DNA of 64,000 nucleotides from Zanthoxylum bungeanum (Eukaryota > Streptophyta > Magnoliopsida > Sapindales > Rutaceae). The notes beneath the pieces were generated by a model. It saw only the letters and a program-made list of their open reading frames with translations. It searched no databases and was not told the origin of the DNA. Positions 43,317 to 56,008 of this stretch are shown piece by piece (positions within the stretch are counted from its first letter, which is position 1; each line of letters begins with the position of its first letter). The DNA lies in NCBI GenBank assembly GCA_019454045.1, contig SKCR01038119.1:44845-108844 (forward strand), written 5' to 3'. A program made the translations under genes and the position numbers.

Positions 43317-44084
43317 TGACTGGTGCATTCACACGCGTATAACGCAAACGCACGTATCGTTCAAGTAGTATAAAAATATTGATCCCACGAGGACTTAATT
43401 CCTACTATTGTTATTAATTATTGATACTATTTATTTACAAGTATCTAATTAGAAGGAGAGAGAGAATTATTGGTTTTGTTGGTTGATAGTGGATTTCAAT
43501 AAAAAAAGTATAAAAGAAAATACTAGGAAAATAAACAAAACACTCAAAATATCTAGGGTTGTGATTCCACACAATATTCTTCTAAAGATGAATTGATTCC
43601 CTTATATATGTGTAATAAATCAGTTTACTAACCTGGAATACGAAGATCTGTAAAAGCCTCAATCGATTGTCAGGTGCAAAAACCCAGTATAACCCAATTG
43701 AACCATATGTCAATGTCAACCAAATTACATGGATTCATTAAGTACAAGTTCCAATAATGGCTACCCCCACCCGACAGGTATATGTCTATCCTGTAAGGAA
43801 ATTTATTAAAGGGTTATTTATCCTCAAGGAAGATCGTGAGCTATCAAGTCTAGATTCTTTAACCTAAAATCTCTATGTCTAGGTTTATTTTAAGTTTACC
43901 TAATCAATCTTATTGAGCTATTAAGTCTAGAGTCTTTAACCTAAAATCTCTATGTCTAGGTTCATTTTAAGTTTACCTAATCAATCTTATTAAAGTCCAA
44001 TTAACAAGAAGCATTAAAAATAAGACTTAATAAATAAACTAAAGAATTACCCATAAAAAGAAAATCAATTATTAAGTGTGTGGA
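43317..44084 (-). repeat. Ath-D: Athila-like LTR, 3' part
   Basis: The minus strand ends ...CCAGTCA at 43317, the LTR 3' end, next to Tat sequence (candidate target copy AGCAT, 43312-43316). The LTR is interrupted at 44084 by the solo LTR and resumes at 58153. A direct repeat of about 65-70 bp (roughly 43843-43922 and 43917-43988) lies inside. Confidence 0.7.
44080..44084. other. Left target-site copy of the solo LTR (GTGGA)
   Basis: GTGGA here and at 58153-58157 is a perfect 5-bp duplication. Confidence 0.9.
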
Positions 44085-45219
44085 TGTAACATCCCGCCTA
44101 GGCTAGGATGCTACCGGTAGAAGACATGAAAATCCATCTCTAAAAGCCTCTGATTTTGATGAAATTTCGACATGATATAGTCAGAACATCATGCAACCTG
44201 GCTTATAGCCAGCACCCGAAGGCAAACTGCTCAAACAAACTCAACATATATGTAATCATCATCAAGGCCTCAGGCCTGAACTCAATGAAAAAATAAATAC
44301 TTAGCCTCCGACCAGAACTCAAAATAAAACTATGCTATTAAATAACTCATACATATGAAATACAAATGAAAATACAATGACAAGGGCCGTGAGGACCCAT
44401 AACTCGACCCAGGACTCAAAGACTCTCTTGACTGCAATTGGGGGCGATCCACTGTCTTCAAAGTCTTCACTGAAATCCTTCTAGCTCAGTTTGACTACTA
44501 CTGACCTGCAAAACTAACAAACTGTTGTGGTGTGAGTCATAATGACTCAGTAAGTAATCATGCAAACATTAACAAATCTGATTTAACTTTATAACTTATG
44601 TCCATTTATTCCCATATCACTTGCCATTAGTCTTTTCATCTGAACACACACCTACGTATTTTAACCTCTATTAATTATGTCTGCATTATTCCTTCTTATT
44701 CAATATATCAAGTTCTACTTTACTAACTAACAGATTAGGATCCATCACACTTCTGTTGTGCTACTCTGATTTTTCTCTTTACCTTTCTGTATACTCTTTT
44801 TTCTTTCTTTTACTACCTTGAAATATCATCAAATCGATCATATTAAAATTCTATTTCTATTAAACGTTAATCCACTATCACCAACCAAGTATAACCATAC
44901 ATTTGTTTTCGTATCATTATGCTCTAGTATCTTTACAATATGTTCTTTCTAAGCAGATATACAACTCAAACAATTATCGTTAGCACATATATACCCTAAA
45001 TAAAATCATGCTATCATGCACTAGTATTTTGCAAAATGTTACTTGTATATGAACATGCTATACATGAAGTTATCCATATGCGCAATCTGATGCAAACATG
45101 TCATCATATTTTAATGCCAACAATATGCTTTTCAAGTGATAACTATAATATATGATTCATATGCATAGCTGGTGTTCTATTTTCAACTCATTTCATACTA
45201 TTGAAGAAAATATTTATCG

Positions 45220-45620
45220 AAATTTTTTTCTGAAAGTTTGTTTTCTGAAAACTCTTTTCTGAAACTTGTTTACTGAAAATTTTTTCTGAAACTCTGTTTT
45301 CTGAAAAATTTCTTTCTGAAAACTCTTTGCTGAAAACTTTACTTGGAAACTGGTTTCTACTTTAAAATTCTGAATTTCTTATAAAACTGTTGTTTCTGGA
45401 AACTGTTCCTAAAAATCTATTTTCTGGAACTGTTTATTAAAATCTCACTTTTGAAAACTATATACAGATAATCTGAAAACTGTGTTATGAAGATTAAAAC
45501 TGCATTTGAAACTGTAATCTATATCTGAAAACTGAAACTAAAAACTTTTTCTGAATTCTATATTTCTAAAAAACTATTTTCTGGAAATCTGATATTTCAA
45601 AACTTCATTTCTGAAAAACT
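45220..45620. repeat. Degenerate TTTCTGAAAACT-type tandem array
   Basis: Some two dozen irregular units built on TTTCTGAAA(A)CT fill about 400 bases of the solo LTR, immediately before the hairpin cassettes. Confidence 0.6.
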
Positions 45621-45639
45621 GATATCTGAGTGTCTGTTG

Positions 45640-45905
45640 AAAACTGACGCATGGGGGCGTTACGTATCGCCGTCCCACCATACGCCTTAGAGTCATATAT
45701 GAAAACCCATGACATTGGGGCGTTACGTATCGCCGTCCCCCAAAGCATGTCATACCTGCCCTGAAACTGGTGGTTTTGGGGCGTTACGTATCGCCGTCCC
45801 CCCAAGCCACAAACTGGAGCTGGAGGTGCGGATCTATGCTACCACCCAAGCTCAAACTATGGTCTAGGGGCGTTACGTATCGCCGTCCCCCTAGACTCTG
45901 GAGGA
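45640..45905. repeat. Four hairpin cassettes with a fixed core
   Basis: Core units at 45654-45676, 45717-45740, 45778-45801 and 45867-45890 each have G4, then CGTTACGTATCGCCGT, then C3-C4 (the first unit has only three C). The bases outside each core differ between units but are complementary across the core: ATGACAT on both sides at unit 2, GTGG at unit 3, GTCTA at unit 4, and a weaker GCATGG/CCATAC at unit 1. Confidence 0.75.
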
Positions 45906-47982
45906 TCTGAGAGCGTCCCCTCAGTCCTCAACATGTGCAGATGTTGTGAATCCGTCAATTCCAAAGTATCTGTCAATTCTGAACTGTATCTCAAGTTACA
46001 TACTGGAGTGAGTTTTTACCTCATGCCCCGAAAATAAAAAACCATAAATGGATCTCAAAACTGTATAAACCTTTTCTAAAAACATCTCTTTTTTAAAAGT
46101 CTCTGTTACTTTTTCTTTAAAACCTTTTGAGTTTCAAAACCTTTCTCGTTTTATCATGTATCTACATGGATATGATCATGCACTCTTTTAACTAATGACA
46201 TATGAATGTCATTTTTAACACTTTCTTTTATTCTAACCATACTTTTTACATAATGCCACATATGTTCATGCATATGTTCATGCTCGTGTTTATGCATATG
46301 TACAAAGAAATGAACTATGCATTCTATTCCTTATATGCTTACATCTTAAGTCATCTCACATTCTATATACTTATACCGTTCACAATGTATTTTATACACA
46401 TCTATACCATCATAACTTAGCTTACCTCCATAACTTACCTTATTAATGGCTCACAAAACAATATAATGTATAGTTATATTCATACACACACAATCGATCA
46501 TTATACACGAATGTATGACTTTATATATAACAAGTTTACTTATTCATTCATTACCATTATTCATTAATCATTTATAATCATACTAGAACATCTATCTCAA
46601 CAATAGGTTATTTAAGCATTTTCTAAAATTAATAGTTATGCTTAATCAAATACATACAAACAATATATATAGTGTTCTTACTTATTTCTCCAAAAACCTA
46701 CATACTCTTCCTATAACTTGTATATTTCGTATTCTTGTTTTTGTATTATTCTATATACACTGAACATGTACAGTTGCTTCTTACATTTTCCATTCTTTAA
46801 ACTTTAGTCCCAATCCCTAGGGTGTAGTTTTCTACAACCCCCAAATCCAGGTATCAAAACATTATATTTATATACTTTATCATTCTTTAACCTTAATCTT
46901 AGATTTTCTAGTGTCTTACTTGCATATACTTACTTCTCATTTTATGGTTATACGTACACTTATAGAATTGCTTTATTATTTAAATTCAAACATAACACGC
47001 CACAAGTAATCATCATATGGTTACTTACCTGGCTAGGCGAACATTCATGATCCGGGTCTGATTTGTCAAAATAAATACCAATATAAGGTCAGAACCGCTA
47101 TTTGCGGAACAATCAACTCATCTATAAAAACTTCCGGATCTTTCCGGAATACACGAAACCTCTCTGATACTACGATTCAAACTTCCTTACTCTAATATAT
47201 GCTTATATACTATTCTAAACTAGCAAGATGACTCAGATTCCCATTTTACGCGTTTGCGGTAAATCTTGCGGAAAAATTTCCGCAAACGCTACGGAAGGGT
47301 CTTGAACCCTCCGAACTAAAACAGAATTACTTAATTACCCTCGCATATCATATTTATATCTTAACCATGACTACGGTCATCTACGCTCAATCGCGCGAGA
47401 AACTCTATTTTACCGGAAACTCTCGCTAATTCTACCGGATCGATCAAATCTAATCCGTTTCTCTCCCCGGATTCTACCACCACATTTATCCTTTTAACAT
47501 ATTAAAATATATGATCCAATTCATTTCATGCTAATTCAACTAAACTACGGAACTACCGGAAACATCCAAATATAAATCGTTACAACTTTAAAAATAACAA
47601 TTTTAAACGGAGAGTCATACCGAAATTCCGAGGCCATATTCGGACTCCCATCGGCCATACGAATGCGCTGGTGTCATCGGAATTCCGATCGGAGCTACTA
47701 TTCATCTTGGGTCACTATTCATCCGACACTTCTTTCCTCGATTCGCATGCAACCATGCACGGAACGGAAAAAACGTCACCACCATCTCGTAGTACTCGTC
47801 GAGGGCTTCGATTCGGTAGGTGGCTCAGGCCGTGAAATGAACCGACGAGCCGGGATCGACAAACCCATTACGGCGCCCTTCTTCAAGCTTTTTCTGACGC
47901 GACGAAAATTCATAATCTATTATTCCAACTCATATAACATCACTTGAACTCTTATTCTTCATTATCATCATGCTCTGGGACT

Positions 47983-47987
47983 ATAAC
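47983..47987. other. Left target-site copy of Cop-4 (ATAAC)
   Basis: ATAAC here and at 58099-58103 is a perfect 5-bp duplication. Confidence 0.95.
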
Positions 47988-50063
47988 TGTTGGGTTTATT
48001 CTAGGTCCCAAGATCATCAAACAAGCATGAAGATGTGTGAAATACATATCAAAGAAGTTGCGGAATACTTACATTGATCGGTTGAGACGATTTGAAGACA
48101 AAGAAAATGATTTTCTCCTTCAAAGTGGCGCCAATAACAGTGCAGTCCACTGCTCACTGTTTTCAGTTTTGGTCCTGAATTTGAGCCTCGAACTTGCGTC
48201 AAACGATTCCCGGCTCGTGGGTGGGTTTCCCTAACACCTTCGTATAACTCTCGTGTGCTAGCACTTGGCAATTTTGCCACAAAAAACTTGCCCAAGAACC
48301 ATCATCATTCACGCCAAAAACAGTGCAGTCCACTGCTTTGGGCGTGAGCTAGGTTGTAAGAAAGAGAAGAGATTTTGTGATTAGGTTAAGGGAAAAAGTC
48401 CCAACACTTCACTTATATATTTTCAAAATCCTAAAGCATTTACCATTTATTTTATGCCTTTTTAAAAAACAATAAAACAAATGTAATTACTTTATTTAAT
48501 TCTTTTACCCTTGGTAAAAGGTGAAAAGGAAAAGGCTTTTCACTTTTCCAAAATTAAAATCTTTTCCCCCCAAAATTTCCCTCCAAATCTTAAAGGTCAA
48601 AGTCAAAGTTCTTTTTTCCAAAATGATTTGACTTTTATGACTTGCGATGTGATTTGCGATGCGACTTGCGGCACGTGATTCAAAATCGACGTAACTTCGC
48701 AAACACATTTCGAGCTCGGTTTCGATAATTCTAAATTAACGATTTTCTCTCGATGCCTCGTTAATAAATCCAATTTACTAATCACGTCGCTCGAGAATTA
48801 ATTCTAAATTAATTCAAGTGCCCGAATTAAAATCTAATTTTAATTCCTAATCGAAATCCAATTTCGTTTAATATATCGAATATATTATTTATCGATTAAT
48901 TCCAGATTAATCGTCTCTCTCTTTAAATTGATATTTTATCCTAGATAAAATATCTCCGCAATTAATCCCAGATTAATTTTCTCTCTCTCTAATTAATCCC
49001 AGATTAATTATAATGCGAGTCATACGTCATCGGTGCATCATTGGGAAGCGACCCATGAGATCTCCGGATATGTTGGCAGTAAATTCGGTTATCGGACTAT
49101 CCAAACACGTACGTACCAAGTACTACGTTTTACCGATTCACAAGAAAAGGTTGGCTTCTAGCAAAGCGCCATGCCTACCCAATTCTCCGGAAATATCCTT
49201 ACAGGAATATATTGATCTGTATCAGGCGTAGTATACATCGTATAGTGCATATCGATCTAGTATCGGATGGTCACGTGCTAGGCCTGGGGCTGGAGTTGTG
49301 TCTGCCCCGTACGAAGCACATGTCGGATGTCTGGTAACTAGTCTCTATAATCGGATATACATGACCTAGTCATAATATCCCGATGGCCGCGCAGCACTTA
49401 AGAGCAATAATACCGTATCCTACGTGACATCATCTCCACTATGACTGGAGTGATACTTCCGTCTTGACATCACACCCAATACTCTACGATTCTCAATATA
49501 CCCAGTATTGGCGTACACAGAACCGATTAAAGCCCTGGACGACCTCAACCAAAGTATATTGATTGTCGTAAGTATTAGCGGTGCAAGTCTCAGGTTAAGA
49601 CCAAATACACCTACCCTGATTTCGGACTCCCATAGACACATAGTCATACTACCAATGGGATTCCGAGGGGGTCTATCCAGAGCGAAGCTGTTCCCCCGTA
49701 CTATCGGTGAAACACAACCTCCTACTACACTTGCATAAGTATCCAATACTTAAATATATGAGAACTATGCCAGTTATGCCCTCACAACGTGCACAAGTGC
49801 AATACTAGTCTTTTACGCATTACCGATGTCCAATCTCGATAATACTCTGACTAGGGATATTTAATGATTAATCCTTTGTGGACTGATACTGTCTCATATC
49901 ATTCTCAATCCAGGACTAATCATAGGGACCTCCTATCATTTATATATCTAAGGTGATCTAATCACAAATGATAAGATACAATCTCCTTTGTCACATAGTT
50001 AATTTGTACAACAACACCATGATCTGTACAAATAGTGACGCTATGGGTCATAATTGTCCAACA
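47988..50063 (-). repeat. 3' LTR of Cop-4 (2076 bp)
   Basis: Partner of 56009-58098. Contains the palindrome ladder (about 48720-49015) and, at 48411-48424, a TATATAAGTG box in sense orientation. Confidence 0.95.
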
Positions 50064-50079
50064 ATCTCCCACTTGGCCT

Positions 50080-51600
50080 ATAGCCAGTCACTCGAGTGCC
50101 TAACACCGAACTATGTACGGTTCGCTCAAATTGCTGAGAAAAGGTTTTCGTCAGCGGATTTACATGATTATCGTCTGACGCGATTTATACGATCATCACA
50201 TCGCCGCGATGTATGATCCGAACGAATCAGATGAATATCGAAGTATATATCTGGATCGTTGATGAGACCATTAATTCTTTAGCCTGTGCTGACGCCTAGC
50301 TCAGCTGCTAACAGAACTATATCTAATCTAATTAGATTTATTATCGACCCAAATGGCTTCTATTGCTGCCTCAGCTGCAGCAATATCCACATTTGTTGTT
50401 TTATTCGGCAACAGTATCTTGCTTGGAAGATTTCCAGCTCACTGTTCCGGTATTCAAACTGTATAGTACCGTTTGCGACTTTTAGTCGTCTTTTTTCGGT
50501 TTGGAAACTTGCTAGTAGTGATCCCAGTCACTTCAAGTTCTCCTTCTCCACAGATTAAGACAACATCCTTAGATCTCTAAGATTCTAACGGATGTTCTTA
50601 ACTTCAATCCAGTGACTATCACTCGGATTGGTCTGATTGTGTCTCCATATGCTCAAAGCGTATGAGACACCAGGTCACGTACATTTTAAATGTACAATTT
50701 CTCAGAGAGTGTTAACAACTTTAAATCTATCCCAATAGATCTTTATTCCTAGAATAAAGGTTGTTACTCCTAAGAATTCTACGGAGAATTATTTCGAAAG
50801 CCAAGCTTTCGCCGATTGTTTTATGGGAATATCATTTCCAAGAAATGACATATATTATCATTATTTTATACAGGACATTCATTGTCAGTGCGCTCCCACT
50901 AACCTCCTTATATACACAAGAATCATTTTCATTTTGAATTAAATCATAAACCATTATGATTACATCAAAACGTCAGCTCCAAGAACAATATGCTTGCTTC
51001 AACCCAAACATGGATCGAACAACCCGCAAACCTAGTTTGCTGGTTTTGGTACAACAAAATCGTCAGGATGTTATAAACATCCTCCAAAAGGTTTCCGTTT
51101 AAGGAAAGCGATTTTGATCTTTAATTGACACATTTCATAAATGTACAATTTCAGCAAGCATTATCCAAATGGATTTACCGCGGCAACAGGTAAAAGGTTG
51201 AACCGTAATCAACACAATGTTGATAACGATACCTTTTCGCTAAAAGCCTAGCTTTGTACGTTGGTATGTTGCCATCCATGTATGTCTTCCTTGAAGACTT
51301 TTAAGTACCAATAGGCACAATGCCTAACGGTACATCAACTAGTGTCTAAACATAGTTGGTATACATGGAATCCACTTCGGACTCATGGCACTTTGCCATA
51401 ATAGGGAGTCGATACCTTGTATCACTTCTTCAAACGTAGTCGGTTGGTCTACCTCAACAAGATTGACATCTTTATGAGGTGAGATCAGAAACCCATACCC
51501 CAGGTTGTTTTCTGATTCTCTCCGATCTACGCGGTTCTTGTGTATTCGAAGATTAATGGTATAGTTTCATCCTTGATGAACTATCTGTGTTCCATTAAGG
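50080..51600 (-). pseudogene. Cop-4 reverse transcriptase and RNase H relic
   Basis: The minus strand keeps the RT start block near 51360-51470 (YDTLP, TM.SE.DSMYT), the QPDGF/KQ.N region near 51040-51080, and the RNase H blocks ELEVTGIT near 50525-50550 and AAEAAIEAIW near 50350-50375. Stops and frameshifts are frequent. Collinear with 29930-31325. Confidence 0.65.
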
Positions 51601-52129
51601 ACTTCGTGCCTTGAACAGTATTACTCCGACTTTCATCGAGTTATACCATCCTCCCACTTACCACTTGCATATCGGTATTCCTCTTAGGAAAACCGCATGG
51701 TGAGCAACAATAACATTGTTCTCTCGTGAGATGCATAAGTACTATACTTATGGTTTCCCCTAGGATACCTATAATTGGCACTTATCCTATTTGGGTTTTA
51801 GTTTGGTATCATCCAAACATATGCCTAGCATACCCAAATCATCAGGAATGAGAAACCCGGTTTCTTTCCCGTCATATCTAATATGATATCTGTCAAACAG
51901 ATTTATATGGAACCTTATTCTAAATAAGTATTCCACTGTTAATGCATATCTGTTGAAGGAAATGGTAGCTCAGAGCGACTCATGATTAACCTTATCATGT
52001 CCAACAAAATTTGGTTTCTCTCCGTACGGACACACCGTCAAACTGACATGTCCTAGGAGGAGTCCTCATTGAAAGAATATATACTCTTTCACGTATGTTT
52101 GAAACTTACTACTGCTTAAGTATTTTCCA

Positions 52130-52530
52130 TTACGGTCTTACCGCGACGGTTTAATACTTTAGACGATCTGTTTGTTTACTTCATGTCGAAACTCTCAAAA
52201 GTTATCGATTTGTGTTCTTCAAAAGAAACACATAACCATAACGTGATGCCACATCCGTTAAGGTCACGAAATATTCATATTCACATCTAGCATTGCTAGA
52301 TATGGGCCCACTTACTTCACTATGAATAGGGCTAACAGATCGGTGGCACTATCACTATTACCAAGTAAATAGCGTTTCAGGTACTTTACCTAGTAAACTA
52401 GATTCGTAGACTTTATTTGAATAGTCAAATCAGTCCTAGTACCCACTCTTCAAAAGCGTGGATATACGAGTCTTGTTTAATTGTGTCCCAGACAACAATG
52501 CCACAAATAAGTCTCTACTGATCAAATCAG
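52130..52530 (-). pseudogene. Cop-4 GAG-pre-integrase and integrase relic
   Basis: The pre-integrase segment near 52470-52510 (C.GHN..KTRIST) and the integrase core start near 52290-52340 (GPIS) are recognisable on the minus strand; the remainder is disrupted. Confidence 0.5.
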
Positions 52531-52959
52531 TTTGAGCTATATATTTGTCATTTTATATGTTTGAGATTTTATTTATATTCAAAATATAAATTATGTTACT
52601 CACATCTAATGTGTTTATCTTATATCATTCTTTATATAATGAAACACTTTAGTGTTCTAGAATATAAAGGTCTATCCGCAACGGATTAAACACTGATATA
52701 AAGATAATGTTTCTAGTCAAACTAGTTACTTATAACAGTTCCTAATTTAAGTACATACCCAAAAGGTAGTTCCTAAACTTAGGGTTCTACGGTCGAACAT
52801 CGACTTTCATCCTGTTTCCGATTCGCAGATTAATCTCAGCTTGAAGTCAGTATCCTGCTCACAGCAAATTCTGAACATCAATCCATATAATTTATGTACC
52901 ACACTAAGTATTTTAAAATCCAATTTTAATACTAGTAATGGACATAATATTGACAAACA

Positions 52960-53250
52960 TTCTTAAAGTCAGAGCCTTGCCCTTTCTTTAATTCCTCCAT
53001 GTCTGCTGCCATATCCAAACGGCAGTCACTTTAGGATATGTCATTTATCTTCCCAGAAGATCATAATGATTTTGCCTTTGCCCTTTCAAATATTTCAGAA
53101 GCCTTTGGCCAAGCCTTGGGTTTCTAGAATATAAGTGGCGCCTTGCGCTACTTACCTAATTGCAAAGTTTGACTTTATCTCCTCGAGAATAGTCTTTAAC
53201 CCTCCAAGAGTTATTTATTGCAATTTTAATACTTCTTAAATCTAATCATA
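52960..53250 (-). pseudogene. Cop-4 gag relic with deleted zinc knuckle
   Basis: On the minus strand the sequence GACATATCC, which precedes the knuckle in Cop-2 and Cop-3, is joined through TAAAG to TGACTGCC near its end (53025-53045). About 40 bases holding the first Cys pair and the His are gone. The element cannot supply a normal nucleocapsid. Confidence 0.65.
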
Positions 53251-54116
53251 GATTTATGACAAGTATATCGAATTAAGCACTTAAGTTATCATCACATAAA
53301 TCTTCCAAAGATTATGCTATACTATTTGCTTAATTCCTGGCTTAGGCATAATAGGTTATTTTATCAAATAAAGTAACTTATATTTATTTATTTCCAGGAC
53401 CATCCTGAAATTATTCCCAATTTAAAATATAGTCGTTTAAATACATTTTCACCTAGGATTATGTTTTAAACACTAATCTTTCATTTATCTTGATTCTAAT
53501 AGTCCAACTATTTAATCAACGATTTGTGGTACTATATATTATATTGATTATTATAGTCCAACTATACAATCAAATATAATTTAAATAATTAACCTCAATT
53601 ACATTGATTACTATAATCCAATTATAAAATCAATTGTAAATTAATTAATTCAAATATATTGATTACTATAATCCAATTATATAATCAACTATAATACAGT
53701 CCAACTGCTTATTAAAACAACAATTTAAATATTAGTCCAACTAACATTTAATTTATATGACGAATAATTTGTATGAGCGCGTATGGCAAGTAATTAAACG
53801 AATATTGCAAATTCAATTCTTGCCTCCCACTATTTTTCGGCGAGCCTCTAACCCTCTGTCGAGTACTCGGGAAACCGTGTTTCCTAGTGGGCTAGGATCC
53901 CGTTAAATAACACACAATCTTGACTTTGGCCAACAAATTGTATGATAATTAACTAGGTAGATCTCAAAGATCAATTGGATCTCATCCAATTCCTAGATCC
54001 GGTAGGGAGACATCCAAGTCCAAAACATATATCTTATATATGCCAATACATCCAATGTATTACCTAACCCTTTTCCTCTGAATCAACTAAGCCTTGGCTT
54101 TGGCACAACAAACCTA

Positions 54117-54320
54117 ATGATCCCAGTCAAGCGCGACCCATTGACCATGGAAAGCTTCGTAATCAATGTCGATGGACAAGAAGTGGTCTTGACTTTGGCC
54201 AACAAACCACAACTTGGACAAGACACCAATATAGAACAAAACTCTCGTGATTCAAACACATCTTCGACGGACAAAGGGCTTGACTTTGGCCAACAACCCA
54301 ATGCCAGTCTCGGATCTTGA
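54117..54320 (+). CDS. Antisense frame in the Cop-4 leader (unknown)
   Basis: 67 codons, homologous to residues 20-86 of the frames at 8319-8579 and 27010-27270. The upstream half is also open in this copy from about 54075, but its first ATG is lost. The segment ESFVINVDGQEVVLTL is kept. No family recognised. Confidence 0.3.
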   Translation: MIPVKRDPLTMESFVINVDGQEVVLTLANKPQLGQDTNIEQNSRDSNTSSTDKGLDFGQQPNASLGS

Positions 54321-54331
54321 GTAAGAATCAC

Positions 54332-55995
54332 TCAATGGAAGGAAAAACGCATGATATTTGATGAGGGTTTTTTGCGTGCAAATTGGCTACCAATTTATTA
54401 TCTTTGTTTAGGTCTCATCATCATACACCCTTAAACATGCATTCTAAACACATAATAAAGCGCATATGAAAATAAATAATAATGATATGCGGATGGATAC
54501 TTAACACATTGATCCTAGATCAAATCTCTCTCCTTTCTCTCTCAAACTAGCACTTGTATTACTTCTACCCGTTAAACACTACACTTCTAAAGAAACCTCA
54601 TTTACATTGAGGGGAATAGGTGAGAAGAGAATACAAAGAGAATAGAGGTGATAAGGCTGGACACGCAGGTCCAATTTAATAAATCGAATTTATTACAACA
54701 ATTTCCAAAATTGCCCCCACCCGACTAATATCCATCCGATATACATTATTCATTCATCACAACCATGTATTCACACAAGCATGTTATCAATCAATCTAAT
54801 CATATTAATTAATCTGATAATTAGTGATCATCCAATGTTCAAACAACGATTTGATTTTGCGCGAGTCAAACTCGTTTTTGCGAAGTACTCAAAGTACGAA
54901 TTCTCGAATTATATTAAACTACAACATTAAATCCAATTTAATATGTATTTAATACTAATTCACTTATTTAATTCCAAATTAAATATTACACTTTATTAAT
55001 AAATCTTTTACGACTTAAATTCCAAATTTAATCGTTACGGGTCTCAAAGCCCGATTAACGTCCAACGTCAATTTAATTCAAGTCCAATGGGCTTTAAATT
55101 AATTTCTTTAAGGCATGGGTTTTGGCAACAACCCAAGCAAAAGTCAAGGAGTAACCCCATAAGCCAAGAAATCAATTTCGGCCCATTAGGCCCAATTAAA
55201 CTTTAAAGGTTTATAAGTCATATTTGGGCTTTAAGGAAGTGGTTTTGGGCCCAATTGGATCCAATCCAATTTGCCTAAACCCAACTTTGTACAACAAAGC
55301 CCAATAAGCCCATTTACAACTTTAAAAGCCAAAATCAAATTTTAAGGCCCAAATAATTAAATTACCAATTCCAAATTTCCAATTTAATTACCTAAAGTGT
55401 ATATCATGATTAATCACCCAAATCAATATTTCCAAAACATCAAATTAGTCCAATTAATCATGCTTTTCATCATCATCACATGTCCAACACATTAATGAAA
55501 AATCAAACCCATTTACACATGCTTCAAGTATCGGCCAAGGGAGATAATTTTGTCCGATTTGAATTCAATCCAATTAATTACACAATCGACATCGAATTAA
55601 CTTCCCGAATGATTTCATACACATCCAATGTTCAAAAATCAAAAATACCAAGACAATTAGGACGTATCAATTCGGCCACCATAAGCAAATTGGGGAAAAA
55701 TGATCCAATCACATTTTCATGAAATTGATCCAATCAATCTTCAATTCAACCATATTTAAGCATACTCAATCATCCAATTTCATAAAATCATGCTCAAATT
55801 CAAAATACCCAATTTATCATTTTAGGCCAACTTTAATATTTGGGGAAAAATGTTTCAAACATTAATTCATGAAATTGATCTAATCAATATTCAATTAAAC
55901 ATGTATTAAGCATACTTAAACATCCAATTTATTCAATCATGCTCAAATACAAAATACCCAAATTTTAAGCCCTAAACTTTCATGCTTGAACCTAG
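54332..55995 (-). other. Leader of Cop-4
   Basis: Long AT-rich non-coding leader between primer site and the antisense frame. It contains an apparent local duplication: the block ending in GGGAAAAATG and TTCATGAAATTGATC occurs near 55690-55730 and again near 55850-55885. Confidence 0.55.
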
Positions 55996-56008
55996 GCTCT
56001 GATAGCAT
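55996..56008 (-). other. Primer-binding site of Cop-4 (tRNA-Met, one mismatch)
   Basis: The minus strand reads ATGCTATCAGAGC; one base differs from the standard ATGGTATCAGAGC. Confidence 0.85.

Noticed and set aside
43317..44084. 5' LTR of an Athila element with an internal region to its left
   Set aside because: No primer-binding site follows its 3' end; Tat sequence is directly adjacent.
45654..45890. Possible tRNA or rRNA-like fold in the GC-rich hairpin units
   Set aside because: No cloverleaf, A/B box or rRNA similarity could be seen.
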